Under the pieces are notes generated by a model. It did not search any database. It was given only the letters and a program-made list of their open reading frames with translations, and was not told the origin of the DNA. The position numbers and the translations under genes are program-made. From Pteria penguin (taxonomy: Eukaryota; Mollusca; Bivalvia; Pterioida; Pteriidae), in contig CM068581.1 in the NCBI GenBank assembly GCA_035048485.1, positions 61,228,893 through 61,292,892 of the forward strand: a DNA stretch of 64,000 bases. Direction: 5' to 3'. Shown in pieces: positions 25,141 to 35,900 of the stretch (the stretch's first letter is position 1; every line of letters begins with the position of its first letter).

Positions 25141-25745
25141 GTTGTACTCTGACAACTCGTGTTGATGTATTCAATACAGAAAAGCAATAAGGCATTTATT
25201 TGCCAACATTTTTTTGAAAATATCTATTTCAAGGTTTATTTGAGAGTGTCATTTAAAAACTTAGTTCTCTTTATTTCTTATGACTTTTTTTTTACTGATT
25301 TTGATATACCATAGTTCTGGGGAGTGGTTCAAACTCCCCAAAAACCAAATTTTCATTGTTTCATTTGAAAGACAGGACACCATGTAGTATTTTACTATGT
25401 GACATTCTATGTAATTGGTAATGACAGTCTTATTAGAAACAACGATTGTTCAACAATAGAATATTCAAAGTCCTCCAAAGGGAAGTCCAATACAAACACT
25501 CAGACAAATTTTCACACAAATTTGTATACCTGAGTGTCTGTGTTTTATTATGTAACGTTTGTTTACCTTAATGATGTTGCAATAATTGGCTTGACACTCA
25601 TTAGTGTTTTATTGCATGTGTATGCTATAGTAGTCAGTTGTTAATATTTTTGTTGAAACAGAGAAAACGTGTTTTTAATAATGGTACTTTGAACATGGGC
25701 TACAATATACAGTAGTATATTACACACTGGTGTGCCCCTGGTTGG
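25141..25745. other. intergenic stretch, no gene recognised
   Basis: AT-rich, with short perfect direct repeats around 25503-25520 (ACACAAATTTGT palindrome). No coding signal was seen. Confidence 0.35.
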
Positions 25746-25747
25746 TA

Positions 25748-25919
25748 GGGGCAGGCTTGGTGTAGTAGTTAAGCGCTTGGCTTGTGGCGCCAACGATCCG
25801 GGTTCGATTCCCGGGTTGCGCCACTACGTTTAAGAGGTTGGTTACCTCCTGCTTCCATGTCACGATATAACTGAAAAATTGTTGAAAGCAACGGAAAACA
25901 CCAAATAACCAACCAACCC
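25748..25919 (+). mobile_element. SINE with tRNA-like head (family of 54647-54810)
   Basis: It begins GGGGCAGGCTTGGTGTAGTA (A-box region), has a perfect B-box-like GGTTCGATTCCCGG, then a body shared with the minus-strand copy at 54647-54810 (GAGGTTGGTTACCTCCTGCT, CCATGTC.CGATATAACTG). It ends in a CCAA-type tail (AACCAACCAACCC). The tRNA-like part cannot be a functional tRNA because its ends do not form an acceptor stem. Confidence 0.8.
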
Positions 25920-25990
25920 ATGGCGGGAATAGAACCCGGGTCCTTTAACTCGTGAGCCGAGCAATTCATCCACTGAGCTACACCGGCTCA
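25920..25990 (-). mobile_element. second tRNA-like SINE head, inverted next to the first
   Basis: On the minus strand it reads GCCGGTGTAGCTCAGTGGAT then GACCCGGGTTCTATTCCCGCC, a tRNA-like A and B box pair. It directly abuts the tail of the SINE at 25748-25919, so one probably inserted into the other. The body of this copy is missing. It is not a tRNA gene, since no complementary 3' acceptor strand is present. Confidence 0.6.
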
Positions 25991-26239
25991 CTTATTTTGG
26001 AGTGATATTATAGCTGAGTAAGTGCTATCCATTCATGATGACACTTAGAGATCTACATCTTATTCAAAGGAAAAAACTAAGGGACCATATAGATCTCGTT
26101 AATTTATATTTTACAAGTATATTACATACTTTATCACCATCTTCAGGAGCAGGTTGGTCCAGTAGTATCACACTGAATTTTAATCTTATAATCTGGGTTT
26201 CAAACTTTACGTTTCGGATATTTTAAGGTGATGTATCAT

Positions 26240-26430
26240 TTTCAGGTACGGAGCCAGGAATTTTGTCGAGAGGGGTCCACCCCGATGGTTTTTTTCCGAG
26301 CGGGGGAGGGGGGGGGGTTGTTTCACCCAAGTTTTTGTGTGTAAAATTACTTATTTCACACTTTAAAATAACAAGAAAAGTACTTTTCGCCGAATCTCTG
26401 GGTGGGCCCCGACCCCCACTCCACCGCTCT
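26240..26430. mobile_element. probable MITE with G-rich/C-rich ends
   Basis: The block opens with ACGGAGCCAGGAATTTTGTC and a G-run near 26305 and closes with a C-rich GGGCCCCGACCCCCAC. This resembles common invertebrate MITEs that start GGCGGATCCAGG. The ends are degraded and no duplication is visible. Confidence 0.35.
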
Positions 26431-26509
26431 TGATCATTGCATGATTTCCCTCCATATTTGTCCCTGGGTAGAACAGTATAAACAGATTCCCCGTATCATA
26501 GTAAACATT

Positions 26510-26580
26510 GCCAAAGAAGATACCCTTACTGCTTCTGATGGGTCTGTTGCATACATGTATGTACTTGTAAATGTTATGAG
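26510..26580 (+). mobile_element. fragment of SINE central domain
   Basis: ACCCTTACTGCTTCTGATGG followed by GTCTGTTGCA matches the conserved central block (CCCTCACTGCTTCGGGTGGG, GTCCGTTGCA) of the full SINE at 57843-58119. It is a short diverged relic. Confidence 0.6.
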
Positions 26581-26789
26581 GTCAGGTGCTGTTCCCTCTT
26601 AAATGAGATAATCTGGCTACTAAATATGACTTCGGGGATTTTTAGCTCAAATAAGTCAAATCCTCAATCGATCTTTTGCCGTAGTGTAGCTCCTGTCCGT
26701 ACGTAAAGCACAAGAAGAGATTTGATGAAACTTGACTGAGATGTAATATTCAAAATCCCATTAAGAGTTGTTGTTTTAGGACAGATTCG

Positions 26790-27260
26790 CCAAGAGACTG
26801 ATCCAGGGCGAGGCGGGGCTCCCGAGGGTATCCATTATTTGACAATTTTTTTCCTCAGACTTGCTCAATAAATATCAACAAACCTAATGCATCAAAGTGA
26901 TAATTCCTTTCCGAATTCTAATTGTTGACACTTTTCTTTCAGACTTTGTTATTTTTTCACATTTTCAAGTAATCTGTTTATTTCCTCATTCTAAAGGTTT
27001 ACGACAAATCATATATATTTTTTGTTTTCTTTGTTATTTTTTTTTTATTCGGAGGAAGGGGGAATCCTTCACGGGGTGAATCCAGGATGAAGTGACACAG
27101 GCCGTACAGGATACCCTCATTTGGCAAACTTCTTCCTCGGACAAACTTACTGTGTAGATTGTTTGACCAAATGCACAAAAGCAGAGACACACAACGATAT
27201 AAGTAATCTAGAGGAGTATTTTGAAAATTATGCTGTTTTGTTTCCTTTCTGCAATAAGAT
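26790..27260. repeat. diverged direct repeat pair
   Basis: Two blocks about 260-300 bp apart share GGGTATCC..TTTGACAA..TTTTTCCTCAGACTTGCT / GGATACCC..TTTGGCAA..CTTCTTCCTCGGACAAACT and a later TTTGCACATTTTC-type end. A third related piece lies at about 24140-24240 (AAACTTAATGCATTAGAGTG). This is an unnamed interspersed family. Confidence 0.45.
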
Positions 27261-27385
27261 ATTTTAAAGTCTGTAATTTTTGCACATTTTCATATACATG
27301 TATATATATTTGATTTTCTCGCTATTCATGTTCTCTTATGCATTAATTTTGTGTAGATTATCAGACTTCAAGTATATAATGTCAT

Positions 27386-27545
27386 TATACCCCCGCAAAC
27401 GGAGTTTGGGGTATATAAGAATCATCATGTCAGTCTGTTCGTCTGGTTCAGAAGTTATAAAAGCTCGTGTCTTTAGTGCAGATATGGATTTGATATTTCA
27501 AGCATATGGAACTTACGATAAGTACTATCTATTGTCGCCTTAATG
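27386..27545 (+). mobile_element. truncated pearl-like hairpin element
   Basis: A long hairpin (TATACCCCCGCAAAC at 27386-27400, then GTTTGGGGTATA at 27404-27415) is followed by a TCAGTCTGTTCGTCTG run. No core tandem repeats follow. This is the same hairpin plus GTCT architecture as 23345 and 33490. Confidence 0.55.
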
Positions 27546-29100
27546 AATGACCTCAAGACCTTAAACGTGAGTTTTACCTCGATGTTTAAATCTTCTCTCC
27601 CGGGCAAGGTATCTCCTTCAGATAGAAAGAAACACTAAATGTAAAATGTTTTAGAAAGATGCAGTGTTGTTTTGGATAGATTCTGAATTGAGCTTTTTAT
27701 TTGAAAAAAAATTGATACCTTCATGGTGCTAAGGCGAGTGATATAAACCAACTTGGACCTCTTGTTTTCTCATTTAATACTCACCCATGACGTACATACG
27801 CTATCCATTCTCTGAACAGAGGGATCATCTGATCTTTTTAGCTGCCTCCTAGTGATACACGGAATACCATAGGTTTCCCCTTTGCCTGTCAATGTGACTT
27901 GTTTCAGGAATGCTTATAATGTTATTTGATTAAAATTTAGTAAATTGTTCTATATGGTTTTTTCTGGATTATGGCCGAGAATTACTTGAATTTTTTTAAC
28001 CGAGTTGTGACCATTTACATACATGAATTCAATGAAAATGCGCCATTATGCACTTTTTTTAAAATTTAAAAATCAAGATACGTAATTAAACATTATTATA
28101 ACAGTTTTGGGGATTTGAATTACAATGTCTCTAGATATCGAGTTTAAGTTTCATGGTGATTTGCCTCCTAAGTAAGATTTTAAAACTTTTAAACTTTCTC
28201 GCACAGTTTTGTTGACATGATGCCAAATTGTTTGAATGATATGGTCTTAGAAAGAGATCATTTCAAATTATCCTTTATAATATTATATATTTATGAAATA
28301 TAAGATGGCAGTCAAACCTGTAACCATGGCCATTTTGTTTGAAGGTAATCTTGAGAAAGAGGTACAATGTACATATGTAGCATAAATGTACATTCTTTGT
28401 GACTAGATTTAAAACTTCTGATAGAGTATTTTCTTGCTTCATAAGTTAAATCTTTTAAGAATAATAATACCCCTTCCACCCATTATGTCCTGGTCGCTGA
28501 ACTATGTTGTCTTCAGTCAACCCTTGTTATGATAATCACATATTTATAAATATCAGTGTCATCATATCAATAGACCTTTCCCCAGTTGATATTATATATT
28601 TCATTTCATGTCAGATACACGATACTTTCTCCTAAAAATGTGTCATTTTATTGTGATGACACATCCTACATGTACTAGCCCTAACGCCATGATGGAAATT
28701 CTGGGAAAAGTAGCATGTATAGTTTAGGGCCCCTTAGATGTATATTCAACACACCGATCCACTTCTTCATGAAGAAAGTAACATTTAGCGGATTATCAGT
28801 CGTTATTCTTGTGGCCTTATAATCAAACGTTGATTTACATTAGTCAAATTTAGCGCTCAATGCCGCGACATCTATGTATTGGAAAACGTCTATAACTCTA
28901 TTCAGTTAGCTTCTCATATTGAAATTCTAAATTTTTATAACTTATATATTTTTTTAATTTTGGTGATTTGGGGGGGGGGGGGTGTAGACAGAGACAAATC
29001 ACTGATTTTGTCAAGTCAGGTCACAATAGAATGCAATAATATTTGTACATTATTATGAAGAGTACTAATTAAATCTATAATAATATGCCAATTTCTTATA
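27546..29100. other. intergenic stretch, no gene recognised
   Basis: AT-rich and unassigned apart from a G-run at about 28971-28981. Phrases such as CCCGGGCAAGGTATCTCCTT near 27600 and TGACCATTTACATACATGAA near 28010 look like ordinary interspersed repeat sequence. No supported reading frame. Confidence 0.35.
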
Positions 29101-29109
29101 CATTTACTA

Positions 29110-29110
<1 letters not shown>

Positions 29111-29181
<71 letters not shown>
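29111..29181. repeat. (AT)n microsatellite
   Basis: An essentially perfect TA dinucleotide run of about 70 bp ends in GTAAGTATGTATGTATATTG. Confidence 0.97.
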
Positions 29182-29183
<2 letters not shown>

Positions 29184-29620
29184 AGTATGTATGTATATTG
29201 TTATATGTATGCTGATGAGCTGTAAGGCTAACCAGCAAATAAACAGTACAATACAAAGAAATTAACAAATGATTGGAAATACCATTTTTATTTTTCTAAT
29301 TGTAATTTTCAATACATATATATCAATCTAAGGAATTTAAATCAAATTGTACAAAAATATATTCTACTATATATGTAAATTGTAAAGAGAGATTTACTAT
29401 ATGCAGTAAGAATTTGTCAAATATTTATTCAACACAGTCTAACAAATGTTTTTACCTTAGGAGGTGCAACCAATTTGTATAGTTACCATTTATCCACAGA
29501 CTACATGATTTTATTGCTTCTGATGAACTTTTTATCATGAAATACATTAAATATACCCTGTAGACATTATATTCACCTGTAGCTGCCGTGTATGTATTGT
29601 CTCTATAGCAATAGGCTGGC

Positions 29621-29621
<1 letters not shown>

Positions 29622-29664
<43 letters not shown>

Positions 29665-29690
29665 GTATATATATATTTATTTATTCTTTT
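29622..29690. repeat. (AT)n microsatellite and polyadenylation-like site
   Basis: An AT dinucleotide run at 29626-29660 is followed by TATTTATTTATTC, which reads GAATAAATAAATA on the minus strand. That is a plausible polyadenylation signal about 290 bp downstream of the stop codon of the minus-strand gene ending at 29977. Confidence 0.6.
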
Positions 29691-29976
29691 TCATTGAAAA
29701 AAGAGAATTTCAAATCCTCATAAGAAAATGAAACAATTGCTTTTGTTAGCCATGTGAAGTTTTGTTACAAATATGTCACCTTAAAAAAATGAACTGGACT
29801 TTGAGTGTATACTATCAAGCGAAATGAATAACCCATTTCAATGTTGTTATAACCATATTTTTGAAACGAAATAAAATATGCGCATTTAGTTTTAACCACT
29901 CAGAATAAATGACTAGATTACAAAATAAAAATTGTTTCCTTCCTGCAACAAATGAAATGGAATTGATTATGACACA

Positions 29977-32900
29977 TTAGTCTAACTGAGCTGATTTAGA
30001 AGAGAAACAGGATAGCATTTTGCGGAAAGAGTTTCTTTTCTTATTTTGTTTTCTTGATGGAATTTCTTTATTATCAGCTGCCTTCTTAAGATCTTCTTTC
30101 TCTTTAGCATTCTGATCAGAATGATCACATTCTATTTCTGCTTTGGTATCTTCAGGCTCTTCCATTGTTTCTACTGCTGGAGTTGTATTCTCTGGATCCT
30201 TAGAGGGTATTGTCTCATCTTGTGTATTTCGGCAAGTATCCCCATCTATGTGTTTACAAAAATAAAAAAGATTTTACTTAATCCTTTTATTTGTTACTAG
30301 TTTTCACTTAGTTGATAAAGTCTAAACTGAATTGCATGTTCTTCAGTCTGTCTATTTATATATCTGACAATAAATAATCAAACAATAAATATACAATCAT
30401 CTTCTAAGTCATTATCATAAGCCTTAATGAAACATGCTCAGGCAGTAGCTGACGTGACCTTGGTACGAGTCAATAGCATGCTCGGGCAGTAGCCAACGGC
30501 GCCTGGGTACGAATCAGTAGCTGACGGGCCCTGGGTACTAGTTAGTAGCATGCTCGGGGCTGCGTACGAGTCAGTAGCATGCTCGAGCAGTAGCTGACGG
30601 CGCCTGGGTACGAATCAGTGACTGACGGGGGCTGGGTACGAGTCAGTAGCATGCTCGGGCAGTAGCTGGCGGCACCTGGGTACGAATCAGTGGCTGACGG
30701 GGGCTGGGTAAGAGTCAGTAGTATGCTCGGGTGGTAGCTGACGGCGCCTGGTCCGAGTCAGTGGCTGACGGGGGCTGGGTAAGAGTCGGTAGCATGCTCG
30801 GGCAGTAGGTGACGGCGCCTGGTCCGAGTCAGTGGCTGACGGGGGCTGGGTAAGAGTCGGTAGCATGCTCGGGCAGTAGCTGACGGCGCCTGGTCCGAGT
30901 CAGTGGCTGACGGGGGCTGGGTAAGAGTCGGTAGCATGCTCGGGCAGTAGCTGGCTGCGCCTGGTCCGAGTCAGTGGCTGACGTGGGCTGAGTACGAGTC
31001 AGTAGGATGCTCGGACAGTAGGTGACGGCGTCTGGGGACGAGTCAGTAGCATGCTCAGGCAGTAGTTGAGGAGGCGTAGGTACAAGTCAGTGGTATTCTC
31101 GGGCAGTAGCTAACGGCGCCTGGGTACGAGTCAGTGGTTCACGGCGCCTGGGTACGAGTCAGTGGCTGACTGGGGCTTGGTACGAGTCAGTGGTGACTGG
31201 GGCTTGGTACGAGTTAGTAGCATGCTCGGACAGTAGCTGACGGCGCCTTGGTACGAGTCAGTGGCATGTTCGGGCAGTAGCTGACAGCGCCTAAGTACGA
31301 ATCCCACCGACGGTTTTCTTGTGCCCTGTTCTTCAGACGAGACAACAAAACCGTTGCCACGTCACAGACCATACTGGCATATAGACGATTCCTCACTGCT
31401 TCCAGTGCCTCTGTTACATAGGGCTTCATTTCTGTACAACACATCAGATAGAGGCAGTCAACTTATAAATAAATAATCCTGGTGTGATGTAAAACAAGGT
31501 TGAGCAATAATAGAAAACGTATTTCATAAAAAGAACATCATTATATTCTATTTTTACCCAAGTTGCTAGTTTCTGTTTTTTCTTCTTGTGTCTTCTCCTC
31601 TTTTGTTGTACTTTCCTTTGACTTCCCTCTCTGTATTAATTCATAACATCTCACAATTAAAACAATACAATATCAACAATAGAGAAAGAGGAATTATTCC
31701 ATGCCTATCAAGAATTCAGTGTTGTGTATTTTATATATCGGACATCACGGAATATAGAAGTCCGTCCTCCACAGGACGCACAATTTCGTGAGAATGCTTG
31801 TCATGAATTACTTCAAACTTCACGCAGTTGTTGGTTGTAATAGTCTCAAGATCTGTATAATTTTTTGGTTAAGTTTCCATATTTCGTTTTTGAGTTATTG
31901 GACTTTATTCGTCAAATTTTGCCAATTTTTTACATATCGCGTTATAACTGCTGAGCATCTAGTATTGATTGATTGATTGACTGATTGTTGTTTTACGTCA
32001 CGCCGGGAATATTACACCCATATAGCGACGGGAGCATCTAGCAACCTACTTTAACATACAAACATTTTTACTTTGCGGGATGCAAACGTTATAATCAAAT
32101 ATATCGAGTTAAGAAGGCGAATTTTCTCTTATATCGCAGTGTGTATCATAATACATGTGATAAACATAAGCCGGTGTGGCCTAGCGGAAGAGGTGCTTCG
32201 CTTGTGACCGAAAATCCGAAGTTCGACTCCCACCCTGGGCACACCGGTGTTCTGTATTTCGGATGAAACAGTAAAAATCGAGGTCCTGTGTCACGGTAGT
32301 TGTGGCACGTAAAAAATCCCTCACTGCTTCGGATGGGTCCGTTGCAAATGTAAAAATGTCTATGCAATGTATCATGCTGATGCCGTCACCATATACGTGA
32401 AATAATCGCGGAGTGATATAAAACAATAACCAAGCAATCAATGTGCTAACTATAGGTATAAGGTTCTTATCTACACCTAATATTGAACATTATTTTACAC
32501 ACATACTCTGTAATAACTTCTAAACGTTGTACTTACATTAAAAATCCTGTTAAATACTTTCGACACTGAACTAGTTCGTTTCATTTTCCCACTCTTCTGT
32601 TTCTTGCAGCTATTACAATCTTTTTCTTCGGCTGTGGCTACTAAAAAAGTGAATTTTACCGTCATTATAATGTATATGAAATGAGAAAAGCAACAAAACA
32701 ATACATTAAAACAGTGACTGATAAAGGTAATGAATAGCAATAAAGACATAGGTTAACCCACATATAACCCATATATAACCCACCTATAACCCATATATAA
32801 CCCACATATAACAAATATATAACCCATATACCCGGTATATAACCCATATATATAACCCACATATAATCCATATATAAACCATATCTAAGATACTAGACTT

Positions 32901-35900
32901 TTACGTCTTCTATATATCTTATCTTTTCATGAGTCATGATTTAAACGAGGTTGAATAAAAAAAAAAAGGAAAATAGTTTCTTATCTTGTGTACATATAGA
33001 TTCTATAATTATTTCCAATTTAATAATTATAAAAAAGATACATCGAGATAATGTCCATTTGTAATCATATCATGTATGTCAAAAACTATAATCTAAACTT
33101 TTTAAATTTTAGAGGGATGTGCCCGACCTGTTATAATATACGCCATTAACATACACTGGTCAGCTTTTGACTTTGTGACCTTGACTTTGGACTATGACCT
33201 TTTTATCTACACAGGTTGAATATTTTTAACCACAAGAGAGAGTGTTTAATGTTCCACATATAGATTCTTCATACTAGAACTATCAGTTGATACTATGACT
33301 TTATGACCTATAGTGACCCGATGTGCGATTTTAAGTTTCAGATCAAAATTATAAATTTTGATTTTTCACTTCTTAGGAACTCATGCATTAAAGGTTGAAA
33401 ACATCCCTCTTTAGAGAAACATTTTTAAATGCCAGCTAAATGTCTTTCTAAACAAGGAATATCTCTCTTTAGACACAAATCCTTCTACAATTGTCCCCCG
33501 CATTCAGCGAAGCGTGGGGACATTAAATCTCATTCGTCTGTCCGTCCGTCCGTCTGTCTGTCCATCTGTCACACAAACTTTAACCTTAACTTTAACTTTT
33601 TAACCTTAAGACGGAGGGCCTTCATATTTGGCATGTGTGTCTCCAATTGCAATACTTTTCCGTTGGTACCAACATTTTTTATCATGTGACCTTGACCGTG
33701 ACCTTTGACCTACTTCAATGTAATTTTTTAACCGCAAGACGAGGGGCTTTCATATTTGGCTTGTTTGTCCCTTACGGTGCTGCAGATACATGTAGACATG
33801 CACAACCATGACAGTATGTCACAGATCACTGCACCCTTACTGATAGAACCCCCGATAGCAGGGGACAACAATTCTCTGAATTTGCTTGTTATATTTTGTT
33901 AACAAAAGACATTCTAATATAAGATAAACTCAACAAATAATTTGCAAACACTATTCTAATTACATAGGTCTTTATTCTACTAGTTTCTATAGTGAAGTGT
34001 AAATAGTCTTTCTCAGTCTCTGGTATCCAGGGGAAGAATTTCCATTTATCACTATAGAAGTATGTGTGAGGAAGTCTTGCTGCTTTGGCTTCCTGTCCGA
34101 ATGATAATATTTTATTCGTTTTTGACTTACTTTGAACTATGTTACTTTAATGGAAAAATCATTTCATAAATATTTTTGATATATTGATTTTTCACATTTC
34201 TAACTTTGTCTTCACTACTTCTAGATTGGATTTGAGAAAGCTTGGTAGATATTAAGCAAAAGATGTTCTTCATGTACAATTTTATATGTTTTAATAGTTT
34301 GAAAGAAACTAAAGACTTATGGCTATCTACAATCATTGTTCAATATCATTGTGCAATGTTTTCTATTTCTAAGGTGAACAATATAGGCCCATTTGGGAAA
34401 TCTTTTACTTTTGTTTTCATGTATGTTAAGTGAAGATATACATTGTTGTTAGTTTTACTTTTGTTCTCATTTTAAAGTTATGTTTGTGATTGTTTTACAT
34501 ATAAATAAATGTGTTAAAATCATTTGACGAATGTCCTGTTGCACTGATTTGGATGAAACTTAAAAGGAATGAAACACTGTCAACAAATATGGCCACCATA
34601 AATTTTGAAATGCACATGATTTGATTTAAACATCAACTTTACATATGTTCTCAGATGAGAGATGAGACAAAATCGGTTAAGACCCCTTTTGGCCACTCGT
34701 TTTAATATAAAAATATCGGTGTGCCTGGCATATAAATGAGGGACGGACAACACAAGGGGAAGTTGATGAAAGGGATTGGAAATTGGCGGCAAGGGAACGC
34801 AAATGACACTATTCCGAACAAGAATTTGAAACAAAAATCTCTCAGAAAGTAGATGACAGAGCCCTTGTCCCCTGTCTGCCCCTCAAAATGGACATGCAAA
34901 TATATTTTTTAAAAAGCAACAATTCTAATAAGTTTTGTTTAAAATATTGAATAGCACGATTTGTCCATTGCTATAAATTCCGCTGAAATATGAGTTGTAC
35001 AATTTTAAAAACTGCTACACATTATAGTATAGGGAGCAATCTGGCGCGCGAACTGAGCCAGAAAAAATCAGCATGTTTTCTATAGAACATTCAGCTTTAT
35101 ATTTGCATGATCTGGTATATTATGTACAGGGTAGTAGCCAGAATATTTATTTTAATTTCAGTCAAAGCCAGATTATTTATTTCCAGTATTTTCAGGGTCT
35201 GAAGAAGATTTATTTCCAAAAAGTGCCAGCCCCCGCCCCCGAATCAAATGGTCATCCCCTTTTAGATACATTTCGTCAATAAGGAACACCAAATGCCCCG
35301 ACATATATATGTAACATATGCAAGTGAATGCGATTTCACGCGACACGAATTCCTCCGATTCACGCTTACTCAATGAGGACAGTTAATATACAGTGCCAGG
35401 TCACGACTTTGTTATACTTGTGCTACATAGACGGCGATATCTGTAAAAGTTTACGTTAACTGAAGACGTATCCTTTTTCTCTTCCTTGAAAATCAGTCAC
35501 CGTCATAAGACAAAGCGCGGTAACCTTACCTTCTGGTGTGATTTCCAGTGCAGCGTTAGGGTTATCTTTCTTGATTTCTGCATAATTTTCCAACAAGCCC
35601 GTATGATCTTCCTGAATCTGGGCACTAGCGTCTTTGATAATAGTAATGATATACTCCTCTACCGTCTGTATGCTGCCGTCTGGCAAACGTATCATAACTG
35701 ACCCCATTCCTGAAGAACAGACACATAGAATGTACCCTATCCACGGAACGATATACTACAATATATTGATTACCTTTCAATTGATACTACGTACAGGTCA
35801 CATATGTTTAATATGGAAGTCGATGCGAGTTGAATCATACATAACAATGTCAGAATAACACAAAAACTGTTGTCTGAGTAAGAATCGCTGGGTAACAAAA

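Noticed and set aside
25748..25990. Two tRNA genes
   Set aside because: A and B boxes are present, but the ends do not pair into an acceptor stem and both sequences continue into SINE bodies or tails.
31214..31444. Minus-strand frame of 76 codons as an exon
   Set aside because: It is the reverse complement of a SINE central domain plus the ~70-bp array.
34580..34899. Two overlapping minus-strand frames
   Set aside because: Intronic, no conserved content, different frames over the same DNA.
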